64,000 nucleotides of DNA from Paramecium sonneborni (lineage: Eukaryota > Ciliophora > Oligohymenophorea > Peniculida > Parameciidae): positions 157,453-221,452 of the forward strand of contig CAJJDN010000078.1 in NCBI GenBank assembly GCA_905182985.1, read 5' to 3'. Under the pieces are notes generated by a model, which was not told the DNA's origin, did not search any database, and worked only from the letters and a program-made list of their open reading frames with translations. Position numbers and translations under genes: made by a program. This document shows, piece after piece, positions 47,950 to 60,217 of the stretch (its first letter is position 1; the number at the start of each line of letters is the position of its first letter).

Positions 47950-50898
47950 TCATAATTTTTTCATTAACTAATCCAAACGCTTTTATACTTTTTCATCAAT
48001 TTCTAAATTTTAAACCTATCTCTTGTTTTTCCTTTTTTCATTAACTTTCTCCTCATCATCAGTTGTTAGATCTAAATCATCATTTAATTAATTTTAAGTA
48101 AAAATAACCACTTGTTAAGATGTTCTCTAAAGCCATGGAGCTTCAGGTTTATTTTCTATAAGATTTGGCTAAATTTTTAGTGATATTAATATACTTTAAT
48201 CATGAATAAAAATTCTTTTTTAAATTCTGGACATATATTTGGAGGTTAAATATCTGGGAAATTAAGAGATAATTTGCATTCAAAAACTCCTTATGCATAT
48301 AATGGTATTTTTATTGTTGGAAATCCATTGAAAAGACTTTTTTCATTCATTAAAAAAGTAAGGATTTGTTTATTAAATATTTGAGTAGATTTTTTATCTA
48401 TTTAATTTTAGATTAAAAGTTTTAAATAATGCAATTCATCTGAAACTACATTACCAACTAATTCTCTTATATCTTCTACCTTCAATTTAGCATTTGTGTA
48501 TTGCAATAACTATTCAATTATGATAATGCTATACCAATAAGTAAATAATTGCCATATTATATTTTATACCTATTATATGTTACACAATTCTTTCTGATTT
48601 CAATATCATTTCATTTGAAAGATTTTCACTCTTCTCTGAATCAGCATCTTAATGACTTGATATACTATTTAATCTATCTTTTTGTAATTTCAACCAATAA
48701 TTCTCGAGTTATGTAAGAATCAATAAAGCTTCATTGTATTTGTGCTAATATATTATACTTGATGCTTTGAATAAAAGTACATCTTAAGGTTAAAATATTA
48801 AGCCTACTTCATTTTACTCAATAGAAGGAAATATGACACAATCACAAGCCTTTTTATTTTGTATTGAATCTAAGATTTACTTGATATATGTCAACATTAA
48901 AAAATCAATTCTGTATTTAGATTCTTTAGAATTTTATTAAATTATTTAATTAGATGTTAAAAATGCTTTGTCTATTTGTTATAATTTAATTTCACATTTC
49001 AATTTTAAAATTAATATTTAATTAGTTTATTTTGCATCATTAAATGCCTTAAGAGCTTCTTCATAAGCATTATTATGAAATAATAAGCTTCCACTCCAAT
49101 AATGAATTTCACCTGAATTATTGTACTTTACATACTTATTCATATCACAAAAACTTTATACAGTACTAAAAATGATATAAAATATTACTCTCCTTTTATT
49201 TAGTAACATTTAGCTCTTTCTAAATACGATTCTGAATGTTCTTAATTAAAATGTATTGCTGTTGTAAAGTCTTTTATGGCTTCTTTCATTCTCATACTTT
49301 AAGCATGTAAAATTCCTCTGATATAAAAATGATCACTGATACTATCTTCACATTTTTCAATTGCTTTTTCTAAGTCTTTTATAGCTGAAGTATATCTTCT
49401 TTTATAAGATTTCATCAAAGCTCTTGCAAAAAACATGTTGGGCTGTTTTCCTTATTTAGTAAAAGCTAACTCTATCATCTACTCACATTCTTATGCTCCA
49501 TCATACAATTTATAAAGTAAACTAATTGCACCTTTAAGGTAAAACGGTTCTAATTTATTTGGAAATATATCTATAGCTTTATCAATCAACCTAATTGATG
49601 TTTCATACTAACCTGATTATTTTCATATAATTTACATTTTTATATTAGAATCAAAGCTTCAGCTAGATGTCTATTATAAAGTTATCCTCTTTCTATAGGA
49701 TTTATCAATTCATAAGATTTAAGGGCTGATACATAATCATTTGTACAGAATTATGCATAAGCTAAAAATTTATAATAAATTGGCTATATAAATTTGCTAA
49801 TTGGTTTTAATTCTTTAATTAACTTAAGTCCTTATGCAAATTATCTTTTCATTAATTTAATAGTTCCATTAACAAATGGTTTTAATTTTTAAATGCATTT
49901 AAAACTTTTTTTTAGTTATTCTGCCCTCATTAGATGCAATTAAGCTTCATAAAAATCCATAAGACATATTTTAGATTTAATTATATAGGAAATAGCCTTA
50001 GCACTTAATTAATGGGATGTTGACATTTAAATTGCTTATTCAATATAAATCTAAGATTCAACAAAGTTTTCTAAAATATTTTACTATTAATTACGTTTTT
50101 AAAAATAGATTATTCCTTTAAGTAATAAAGCTTCAGCATTTTCACTATCTTACTATAAAATGGTTTCAATTTTAATGAGTGCTTGATCAAAATAATTACA
50201 TTTAATTAATGAAAGACAATGACGTGATTTTCCCAAAAAATCTGTATTGTTTATTTTTTCATAAATTTCTAATGCTTTTTGATGTTATTTTAAAGCAGAA
50301 TGACATCGTGCTTTATATTATAATGCTTATTTATCATTTGGATTATGAAGTAAAGCTTATTCTATGAATTTGAGAGATTCATAGTATTTTTAGGCTTTAA
50401 ATTCTAGGGCTGCAGATTAAATATAGCCATCCAAATAATTGGGATATTCAGACAAACATTTATTGAACTTTTATAATATTACAAAATTACCCAACTCCTT
50501 GCTTTATCAAATTAATTTAATTGTTTATATGCAATACCTAAAATTAAATAAGTCTTTTTTGAAAATGGACCTTGTTCCAACTTTGTTATAACTTGAATTG
50601 AATTTCCTACTTAAATCTCTTTTATCATAGTTTGAAATTAATCTGTAGGTAATACTCTATTTTATATTGTATCCTTAAAAAAGCTTCTTTGAGTTTCCCT
50701 TGATATTGATAATGACAATCCCCTTGGTTCAACTGTATTATAAGTTTGCTTTCTTCTACTAAATCGTATGAAACTAAAATACTACTTAATATTTAAAGAT
50801 CGTGACATTGGTGAGGGTTTCTCTATCTTCTCTGATGATATTGGTATTTACAATTTATTTCTTTAATTTTAGTTATTGAATATAAATTTCTGAAACAT
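47950..50898 (-). CDS. TPR-repeat protein, about 950 residues
   Basis: A scaffold built from tandem tetratricopeptide repeats. It starts MFQKFIFNNQNQRNKLQIPI, then a basic Ser-rich region, then TPRs such as KTYLILGIAYKQLNQFDKA, KLEPFYLKGAISLLYK, FYIRGILHAQSMRMKEAIKD and ESYLERAKCYQIKG. A 25-nt intron at about 48500-48524 joins YNMAIIYLL to LLQYTNAKLKVEDIREL; without it the last 180 residues look like a separate gene. The tail (CKLSLNFPDIQPPNICPEF ... KPEAPWLQRTSQQ) is unlike a TPR, and it ends in a charged helix. The role is unknown. Confidence 0.75.
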
Positions 50899-51121
50899 AG
50901 GAGACTGTATGTATATTTTCATCAATAAATTAATTATATTTTTATGAGTAGTTAAGATCTTGAATTTGTGTAAGAGAATTTGTAAACTCTTATTAAAACC
51001 ATTTAAGAGCTTTAAAATTAGTTTTAGGGAAAGGGTATTGATTGATATACATTTTTAGAGAACCAAGAATAAATTTAAATAGTAAATATTCATGCATATA
51101 CAAAATATAGAATAAATAAAA

Positions 51122-51833
51122 ATGTCAAAAGTTAATTGATGCTATAACAATCAAATTTAAATAAGGGAAATTCAATAAATCTGAAAATATGACTATGTAA
51201 ATGCTCAAAAAAGAATTTACAAAGGTACATTAAATTTTTAAATCAGCAATAAAATACATTTATCGAAATCACTAAATCAATCAGAAATCCTAAATAGATA
51301 AATTCAAATGATGGAAAAGAACTTGAAATGTAAAATGCAAGTAAAATTCTTACTTTAATTAAGAGAAAACTAATGGAAAATCAACATATGTTTATGATGA
51401 AGAAACCAATTATGACGAAGAAGATTCTGGAGAAAAAGGACCCAATTTAGATTAATTATCAGAAATGGAAGTGCATCCAGATATTTAACATAAAGCTATG
51501 TTAATTTAAGAATAATAAGAAGAAATAGATTGTATATTTATTTTACTATAATATTTGAGAAATATAAAGAGATGCTATAGAAGTTCTCAAGATCTAAACT
51601 GAAGTAGCACAAGTAGTTGTTGATTAAGGTAAGATGTTAGATGTTGCTGAGAATAATATCAATAAATCAAACACTAATGTTAAAGAAGCAGTTGTTGAAC
51701 TTGAAGGAGTATACATTTCTATTTTATTTAGGCTAAAGTAGAACATAAGTAATATATGAAAAAACTTGCTGGAGCTATATGTATTATTCTTATTGTTGTG
51801 GCAGTTATTGTAGTTTGCGTAAAGTTAATTTGA
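51122..51833 (+). CDS. Syntaxin-like SNARE
   Basis: Membrane-fusion protein of the Qa type. A C-terminal TM anchor (GAICIILIVVAVIVVCVKLI) follows a SNARE helix (EVLKIQTEVAQVVVDQGKML then DVAENNINKSNTNVKEAVVE) with Gln in the central layer position. An acidic linker (ETNYDEEDSGEKGPNLDQL) and an N-terminal helix (LIDAITIKFKQGKFNKSENM) lie before. Introns of 22, 23, 28 and 23 nt are clear. The first ATG, 51122, is one base out of frame with the rest, so either the true start is not found or one base is missing near 51132. Confidence 0.8.
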
Positions 51834-51984
51834 AAAAGTTATTTATTACAAACGAATTAAATTTATATAATTTAGACTTTTTTTCATTGTCGTATTCAAT
51901 TATCCCTTATAAAATTCATTTATAACTATTATATCAAAAAAAAAGAATCCAATCATTATACTAAATGAATTTTTTTAAAGTTTA

Positions 51985-52167
51985 TCATGAATTAAAATAT
52001 ATCTCAAAATTCTTCTTATAATTATTCACACAATTTTGAATACAATCTACATCCACACTATTTGCTTTAATCACATTGCATCTGATACCACAATATTTTG
52101 TTATCCGAACAGCTTATTTAAATTTTGATATTCTTTCTATAACCTCCTACTCTTATTTGTTTTGCAT
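51985..52167 (-). CDS. Small TIM-type mitochondrial chaperone
   Basis: A 60-residue intronless frame with the twin CX3C signature: YCGIRC, 11 residues, then CIQNC. That spacing, the size and the helical flanks (EVIERISKFKQAVRI before, NNYKKNFEIYF after) fit the Tim8/9/10/13 family, which carries hydrophobic precursors across the mitochondrial intermembrane space. The two CX3C pairs would form two disulfides. Which of the four it is cannot be told. It lies isolated between the syntaxin and DNAJC25 genes. Confidence 0.75.
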
Positions 52168-52992
52168 ACTATAATATAAATAAATTAATTTTTTAATAGG
52201 AAAACTTTTTATAAATTCAAAATTTCTATATAAGTCCATGTCGAATAATTTCTTAAAGTATTAAAAATAAAAATTGCCCAATATGATAAAACTAAATTTT
52301 CATTGCATAATTTGAATAAATTAATTTTTATATAATATAGATTTTAACTGTTTTTCTTATCAAAAGTAATGCGCTGCTTTATGATAAGATATTTTATCAT
52401 CACTCATTTGTACAATTTCAAAACATATTTAGTTTTATCAATTTAATATTATTATTTAAATTAAGTCAAATTTTGACAGAACTAATAAAAATAATTTTTA
52501 GAAATCACTTTATAAGAATTAATTTTATGGAGTTATAATTGAACTTATTAAAAATATTTTTAACAATAGAGGTCAGTTTGTCTTTTTTTTTATTTCAATA
52601 AATAAATAGTTATAAGTGTTGTTGAATCAGTTTTCTTAGATTAATATTTTATAATCAATTAAGTTGGAAATTAATGTAAGGTATAAATGGATTTTTGTTT
52701 CCACCATTTAGGGAATATCCTTAATACAAATAAAGAATAAAATAAAATCTTAAATTCAATATAGTTTACTTATGTTTATTCATTTTATTATTTTATATTT
52801 ACTAATTCTTAATCAATAAAAATGATTAGAATTATTTCTGATTTCTATAAATCTTAGTTCAATTTAGATTATGATTAAGCTATAGTTCCTTTGCTTTTGT
52901 CAAAGAAATAAAATATAAAATGAAGTTAATCTAGACAAATATTGAATTATTTTGAAAAATAAAAATTTTAATTTATAGTAATTTTTATACTT
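52168..52992. other. Spacer, no gene seen
   Basis: About 825 nt of AT-rich sequence upstream of DNAJC25. A 33-codon frame starting at 52822 (MIRIISDFYKS) is the only one with protein-like composition and I do not call it. Confidence 0.45.
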
Positions 52993-53892
52993 ATGAAATA
53001 TTCATAAATAATATTTTTTTGCATAGTTTACTCTTGCTTTTCCTACTCAATTAAAGATAAATTTTGCGGAGATGATAATTGTTACTAACTCTTATTTTTG
53101 AAGAAAGGAGCTTAATTAAATGAAATCAGGAAATAATTTAGAGAATTGTCAAGAACATTTCATCCAGATAAAAATGAAGGGAATTAATTTTAATATGTTA
53201 AAATAGTTTAAGCTTACGAAGTTTTAAGTAATGAGGAAACAAAAACTGCTTATGATGAGTATCTTGAAAATCCAAATAGAAGTGAATTTTATTATCACTA
53301 TAGATATTATTAACATGTGTATCATCCTTAAACTAATCCTTATATTGTGGTTTCTGTTGCAACTTTTTTATTATCAATTATTTAATATGTAGCTAGAATT
53401 GGTATGTATAAAAATGCAATTGGAAGAGTGATGGAAACAACACATTTCAAAAAGGTTGTTAATGATAGATAAAAGGGATCCAAATTAAGTAAAGAATAAG
53501 TCATTTAAGAGACTTTAAAGGAAGTTAAAATTACTGGGGCTTGGTCTTATCCTAAATTTGAAGAGATTTGGATAATTGCTATATTAAATTTTATATATTC
53601 CATTTTTTATAGATTATACTTTATGATCAAATGGAAATATTATTACAAAGATGGAAAAAGCAATATAGAAATAAGCAAGAAGGATTAAGAATACAAAACA
53701 TAATTGTTATTAGGTATAAATAAAAGCAGATGGGAAACCGTAGATAAAGAATTATTAATAGGTCGTTAATTATGGATATCAGAAAACATGAAAGAATTCA
53801 ACGAAGAGTAACGTTTAAGATAAGAGGAATACATTTAATAACATAGCAATAAGTATAAACAGTATAAGAGATTTCAAAAAAAAATGTAATGA
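52993..53892 (+). CDS. DNAJC25: DnaJ homologue of the DNAJC25 family
   Basis: ER-membrane J-protein that recruits Hsp70. The signal peptide MKYSQIIFFCIVYSCFSYS precedes FCGDDNCYQLLFLKKGAQLN and the J domain with HPD (SRTFHPDKNEG..QYVKIVQAYEVLSNEE). The family-specific part follows: YDEYLENPNRSEFYYHYRYY, a first TM (YIVVSVATFLLSIIQYVARI), a second TM (IWIIAILNFIYSIFYRLYFM) and the tail RQLWISENMKEFNEEQ. Exactly 300 codons without intron. Length and order match DNAJC25 of animals. It stops 60 nt before the convergent membrane-protein stop. Confidence 0.9.
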
Positions 53893-53952
53893 TTTATTTA
53901 AACTTTAAAAAAAATCTCAATGTAAATTAATTTATTTTTATCTATATACTTT

Positions 53953-55610
53953 TCAAACGTCTACATTTATACTACTATCTTTTGCAAAATTTACATTTAT
54001 ATTTGCTCTTTCTGTGTTTGAGAATGGACTAGGTATAATCGGAGAATTAATAATCTATATCATTTAAGGCTTATTTAGTTCAACAGCAACAGCTAGTCCA
54101 GAAGATTTCTTAATTTTAATTGCAGATATCTCTGTCTCTAATTTTTCAATTTCTTTATTTTTAGAATTAAACCATAAACTAATCACAAATAATAATATTG
54201 ATAAACCAATTGGAATTACAAAATACATAAATATTTTTGAATATTATGATTCATCATCATCTAGAACCTATATAGTTATATTTGTTAATCTCTGCAAGAT
54301 AACATTATTTTGTAAGTTATTTTAAATAACAACAGTTTCATTCTAGATGATTTAATAATTTTATTTTGTGTTTTTATGTTAGGCTTTAGGATTACAAATA
54401 ATATAAGGATCTTGATATTTAAATTTAGTAAAAAATAATCCAGATTTTGAAGAACCAAAAAAGAAGTTTTCCATTGAAAAGTTGTTCTAATCCTATAAAT
54501 GACTCATAGTGAGATCTATGTTTGTCAAATAAAAGAAATCTATATCTATAGCACCTAATAATGTATATTATGGAACATGCATAATTTAAAATCCATCAAA
54601 CTTAGTGACAAACATTATATGATGTTTATTTTATCCTTATAATATTGCAAATTCCTCTGTAACATCAACATCTTTGATTTTACTAAATGTTTCATATGAA
54701 TTTAGTTCTACTAATTCTTTTTCTGTAAATAAATATTCTATACAAATATATTTATGATGCTATTCATAAACAACGAAAATATTATTTTTATGATTATCAA
54801 TTGCAATAAATTCTAATTTGATTTCTTCAAATTTATATTCTAATTTGTGTGAAATCTTAATTTTGATCATATCCATTTAATAAACAGAAATACTTGATTG
54901 TTTTTAATCTAAAAGTATAAGATAAATGATGTTCTCAATTTTAATTATAGCTAGATCCTTGAATCTGGTATTTGATATTGATTCAATAAAATGTAATTCA
55001 TTTCCTATAATTTTATAAATATCCAGGCCATCCTGTCCAACACATGAAAAGATGTAATTATCATATTCTTTTGTAACTCCTCTTTCCTTCCTATATTTTA
55101 TTTCTGTTAAATCTCTAAACTATACTTTTTATGCCTTCTATTCCATTTATTACACACTAAACAAAATAGCCCCTCTCGTTTAAAACAGTATTCCTAGATT
55201 ACTAGTACTGCAATAGAGCAATTGAGGCATTTCTGTAATGGAATCTAAACCCAGCTATTTAAAATCTGCCTTCCATGAAATTTTAGCGAACTCCCCATTA
55301 AAGTTCTAATAATTGAATTTCAACAAGTACAATTAATAATCTGAAGTAATTAGAATAACACCATCTCTTATATGTACCATAGTTACTATATTCTCAAAAT
55401 GTTATCTTTTTGTTTCAAAAATTAGGTTGACTTCTTTCAAATAACAAAATGGTAATGTTTCATTTGTTATTAGTTGTGAGTCTTTAGCTTAAAAAAGAGA
55501 AAGTATTGATGTCTCTTCTTCAGTTGGAATCTAAAATTCAAGTGATTCATTTTGAATTTATCTGACTCTATAAGATTAAACATTAATGATTAAGAAAATA
55601 AAAATAAACA
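53953..55610 (-). CDS. Type I membrane protein with beta-rich ectodomain (member 2)
   Basis: Signal peptide MFIFIFLIINVQS, then about 430 residues of strand-rich sequence with propeller-like pieces (DGVILITSDYQLYLLKFNYQ, YIFSCVGQDGLDIYKIIGNE, NIIYLILLDQKQSSISVYQM, KDVDVTEEFAIL), one TM helix (IFMYFVIPIGLSILLFVISL) and a cytoplasmic tail with a coiled start (NSKNKEIEKLETEISAIK) ending DSSINVDV. Short introns interrupt it. The GxDGLDIY block recurs in its downstream neighbour (GLNGIDIY), so the two form a tandem pair 27 nt apart. Function unknown. Confidence 0.72.
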
Positions 55611-55637
55611 TTTATCAAAAAATTAAAATTTTAACGC

Positions 55638-57169
55638 TCACCCTAAATTTAAAGATATGTATTTTAATTTAAAAGGATTTTAATAATAAAAGTCACTATT
55701 ACTATTGTATATTATTGATAATTAATTATTAATTGGTGGGTGAAAATGGTCTTGAACTTTATTGTGTATTTGTTCTACCACTGGTTGGTAATGATAAACT
55801 ATATCCCCTAATACTTTTTGCTATTTTTTTTTCTTCCTTTCTTAAATTATAATACCATTTAATGATCATTATGACTATTATTAATTTGATAATGCATACT
55901 TATCAATGAAAAAATAAAAAGCAATAATGTGATCAATATAATTACTAAATACGATTAATTTCTGTATAAATAAGTTGAAACCAAATTCACTTAAAATTTG
56001 AGATGGTGTCTCTCTATTGTAGTACCATTATGAGAGACATTATAGACAAGAGAAAATTGGTGAGAACTGCCTTATTAAAGCTAACAATCAACTTTTAATG
56101 GTATCAATTACAAATGACTACGAAAGAGCTACGTCATTGTGATACCAATTAATTCATTATTTCTTAATTCGAAATCTCTCAAATTATATTTTATTATATT
56201 ATTTGATAACGAAGTTCCAAAGTTAAATGCAACCATATGTCTGCTATTACCTTAAATAATTGCATATTCATTATTAACATCAACATCTTTTATTTTATTT
56301 GTGTAAATAAGATTTTATACTCTCCAATCTATATCATCTACAACATATTCTACAATTGCATATCTAAGTCTCCATTTATAACCTACAAAAATATTGATTC
56401 CATTCTTTGTATCAACTGCTATTCCACCTTCTTGAACATCTATTTTTCTAACTTTAAAATCAATTACATTTTCATAACTATTCATTTTTGCAATAATCAA
56501 ACCTATTTAACAATCTAATATATATAAAGTAGTTTTAAATATTGTAAAATCTTTGACACATAATTAACTTTATCCAATATCTACATGATTTATAGTTCTA
56601 TAATAAGTTAGATTAGATAAATGATATATATCTATACCATTTAAACCTACAGCTGTATATATAAAGTCACCGTATATATTAGTAAGCCAACGTTCTTACC
56701 GAGGAATCCATTCATCAAACTCAAGTATACTTATTGGTAATAAATATACAACATAGGCATTTGTATCTGTTATTACTAACACTATATTATTATTTAAAAT
56801 GATTTAACGAATATCATCAATCTCATATTTTGATAGATCATAAGAAGATTTTTAAAAATGGTTGTTTTTATGGATGATTATTAATCTATAGTTTGAAGTC
56901 ATTATAGCAATACGATAATCATCCTGACTAACAAGTATTAATTATTCCATTATTTCTTCAGAGAATTCTATAATTTAATATTAGCTAATGCTTTCCAAAA
57001 TTTATTTTTATTTCAATTCACATCCTGTTCCATTCAATTATCCATCCCATGCATGTGGTAATTAGAATATAGTACTGCTTACTCCTTCGTGAACATTGAA
57101 GTAAGCTTTACTATCATTGATTTCTACTATTACTTATCCAAAAATGCCATATATTAAAAACAAAAACAT
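55638..57169 (-). CDS. Type I membrane protein with beta-rich ectodomain (member 3)
   Basis: Signal peptide MFLFLIYGIFGQV, an ectodomain with strands such as QDDYRIAIMTSNYRLIIIHK, GDFIYTAVGLNGIDIYHLSN and GGIAVDTKNGINIFVGYKWR, the same KDVDVNNEYAI block as its neighbour, one TM helix (VIILITLLLFIFSLISM) and a short tail. Introns are needed near 56000-56200 and 55870. The C-terminal frame after the TM is less certain (one option ends HNKVQDHFHPP...). Its start codon lies 4 nt from the divergent TLDc gene start. Confidence 0.68.
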
Positions 57170-57173
57170 TAAT

Positions 57174-58816
57174 ATGTTTTCATAATTTAAGAGTTCATTT
57201 TCAAAGAATAAGAAATCTAATACTTAATCCTTTTAATCATAATTAGTAGAACCTCCTTCTATTATAAAAGCTTAAACTTAAGAGTTTTAAGTTGTAGATG
57301 AAAAGACTATAAAAAATATCGAAAAAACATAGAATTAAAAATAAAGAAGTCAATCTTTTGAAGCTAAAGAAGAAAATTCTAAATAACAAGAAGAACTAAT
57401 GGATTATATAGTTTAAGAAGATGATTCTTTTTTTGGGATTGCTCTTAAATTTAGTGTTAATGATGGCTATTTAATGAGAATAAATAATCTTTCTAGTGAC
57501 ATGATTTTTAAAGGTTAAGTTTTAAAAGTTCCTATAACAAATTAGCCTCGTTTCTCAATTGTTAAGATCCCTGATTAAATAAAATAAACTGAGGATATTT
57601 GGGAACAAAATAAAATTAGTTAGAAGTGTAATATTTTATCACATACATTAATTAGTTGAAGTTATTTATTGTAATAACAAATAAAATTCTATTGGAATAT
57701 TAACCTTAACTGATGATATTGTACTATTTGATCCAATTTAATAAGAATAAATGCAAAATAAATAAAATAAGATTAGAATGAATGCATGCATTTCTATGAT
57801 TGATATTAATGAAGCAGTAACATATATTTTATAAAATTAAAATGGATGTTAAGATTATATTGTTTAAATATTATTATCTGGGATTGGCAAACCAAATTTT
57901 GAGAAAAAGTATTATAAATAATTAAAAAAATATAAGTAATAAAAAAAAAGCATTGCCACTGTATTTTTTAGAGTAAGATAATTATTTTAATTTAAAGCAT
58001 GCAGAAAGAGATAAAGATGGAAAATTGTTCACTGAAGAAATTAAAAAGTCTAATTGTGCATTTATTGTTAAATTCATCAATGAAGCTTGTAATGAATATT
58101 CTGAGTAATCTTAATTAACAAAATTACCATATATAGATTTAATTGAAGATTCTAAATAGAAAAAATAATTGGAAATTGATGAAATATAAGATGTAATAGG
58201 AGAGAGAATGGGAAGTGTGTAATTTATAAATATTCTTAGAACTTTGGGCTTGTTTAGAATATGTGCCAGTTCTAAAAGAACCTTCAAATTGTTTTAGTAA
58301 TACTACTTATAAATAAATTATTGAATTAATTCCAGCAGTATATCGTTTAGCAGATTGGATTAAATACTATAATATAGACTAAGATGGATCAAGTTATTCA
58401 AATATGTTATAAGAGATAAAAAATAAATCTCCAATTATTATAATTATCAAGGATTTTAATAATTTTATATTCGGAACATATATTTCGACTGAGGTTCATT
58501 AATTTAGTTATGGATTTAAAGGTAATGGGGAAACATTTTTATTTAATTTTGATTAAGAGGTAAAAATATATATTAAAAGTTATTTTAGAAAAATGAAATA
58601 AGACCATATTTTTGGACTGAAAAAAATAGAGATTTTGTTTATTGTGATGAGACAGGAATAGGGATTGGTTGTGGAGATAAATTTGGTCTATTTATAGATT
58701 AAAGTTTAACTTTTGGATATTCAAATCCTTGTGAAACATTTGAAAATATTAGATTTACTAATTAAGAAAAGTTCAAAATTATGTCTTTAGAAGTATGGAC
58801 TATATTGCATTAATGA
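57174..58816 (+). CDS. OXR1/NCOA7-type LysM-TLDc protein
   Basis: Stress-protection protein family; TLDc domains also bind the V-ATPase. After a Gln/Ser/Lys-rich head comes a LysM (YIVQEDDSFFGIALKFSVND followed by GYLMRINNL), then a GRAM-like part (SIGILTLTDDIVLFDP), a charged linker with an EF-hand-like DKDGKLFTEE, and the C-terminal TLDc domain: IIIIKDFNNFIFGTYIS, YGFKGNGETFLFNFDQE, FVYCDETGIGIGCGDKFGLF, NPCETFENIRF, KIMSLEVWTI. Introns of 28, 25, 25 and 29 nt leave exactly 512 codons. LysM-GRAM-TLDc is the OXR1/NCOA7 order. The ATG used is the only one in frame before residue 76. Confidence 0.88.
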
Positions 58817-59084
58817 ATATAAAATTCTCTTATTATTATTAATTAATATAAATTTTCTTTCTTACCAGTAAAATATAGATTCTTTATTTTTAATTTCTTT
58901 TCATAATATTTTATTGATTTAATTTAACCAAATAGATCATCTCTACATTTAGATTCAAAGAATTATTATTAATTAAATTTACCAATAATTAATTTGTAGT
59001 TAACAGAATTATAGAGATGTACAAGTAAATTATTTAATTAAATCCACTAAATAATATATATTTAATCTAGACAATACTCTACCA

Positions 59085-59561
59085 ATGTCTAAGATATTTA
59101 CATTTTCTAATGTAAACTCAATAAGGGATATTGATTCCATTCGTTCGAAAAAGAATTTTTAGGTTTTTGAGAAGTACATCTAAAACAAGTTAAAGAAATC
59201 CTCTATATTGGAATTATCAAAATCTAACAATTTCAATTAGAGATTAGACACAAGTAAGTTACAGAAGGAGAATCTTAAAAGAAACAGTCAACCTAGCTTA
59301 AAAAAATTCGATTTGCGATCTCATCGGTTAACTTAATCAGAAAAATCTCTGACATCTATTTTAGTTAATAAAAAAAGTGATGCACATAGTATTAAGGAAT
59401 CTAGTAGACCTTCATCAATTCATAAAAAAGTTAGCTTCTAGAACCTTGTTCTTGTGATAGATACAGATGTAGGAACAAAAAAAAAAGAAAAATTAATTGA
59501 AAAAGAATCAAAATTAAGAAATGGATATTTTTTCAATTCCAATCAGATTAGATTATAATGA
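59085..59561 (+). CDS. Small basic protein with KKVSF (PP1-docking) motif, copy A
   Basis: 158 residues, intronless. The N-terminus MSKIFTFSNVNSIRDIDSIR is followed by Lys/Ser-rich sequence and, near residue 115, SIHKKVSFQNLVLVIDTDVG. KVSF fits the PP1-binding motif [RK]-V-x-[FW]. The following hydrophobic strand and the Lys/Glu-rich tail (KKKEKLIEKESKLRNGYFF) line up with the next gene, 203 nt downstream, so the two look like a diverged tandem pair. No family is recognised. The PP1 role is inferred from the motif only. Confidence 0.6.
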
Positions 59562-59764
59562 TCTTATGAATTCGTTTAAATTTAATTTTTTCTTTACCTT
59601 ATCAATTTCAATCTTCATTTTTTCTAAAGAATTATTTATTATTTCTGGATAATTGAGCAATTCTTATTAAAACAGTATCGTATAATTTATTAATTATGTT
59701 CTAATCTTTTAAAATAACAAAAAAACTCTAAATTAACATTGATTCACCAAAATAAAGTGATTAA

Positions 59765-60166
59765 ATGAGGCCAATGTTTCAATCAGAAAGAAATATATTC
59801 ATATCAACACCTTCTTTGATTTAGAAACTTAAATTAAAACCTATTTAAGAATTCTAAATTGTTACATAAGCAAATAACCATATTTAAATGAAATCATCAA
59901 TTAAGTATAACACTCTGATCTAGTATAATGATAATCCGGATTAGATGTAATAATTAAATTAGAGACAAAATTTAAAAAAAGTAAGTTTTTGTGATAAAGT
60001 CCTTATTATTGAACCTTAAAAAGGTGTAATAAAAAGAGAGAGAATATCCACAAAAGATGAAGAATCAAATATAATAAGATCAAATAAAAGAAAAAACTGC
60101 ATATTAATCCATCCTTAATTTAGAATCTTAAAGACATGCTAGTCTACTTTCATTGATTAGCTTTGA
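59765..60166 (+). CDS. Small basic protein with KKVSF (PP1-docking) motif, copy B
   Basis: 133 residues, intronless. It starts MRPMFQSERNIFISTPSLIQ and near the middle reads NLKKVSFCDKVLIIEPQKGV, then KRERISTKDEESNIIRSNKR. The KKVSF core plus the VLII strand and the charged stretch after it match copy A in order and spacing. A second ATG (59774) is in frame. Otherwise low in complexity and probably disordered. The conserved island around KVSF suggests that docking is the conserved function. Confidence 0.6.
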
Positions 60167-60217
60167 GTCTAATAAAATTTGAATAAAAATTGGTTTATAA
60201 TTATTTTAATTGAAATA

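Noticed and set aside
48340..48520. Separate small gene starting MNEKSLFNGF and a stop for the TPR gene at 48514
   Set aside because: A 25-nt canonical intron at about 48500-48524 removes the apparent stop and joins both frames into one protein.
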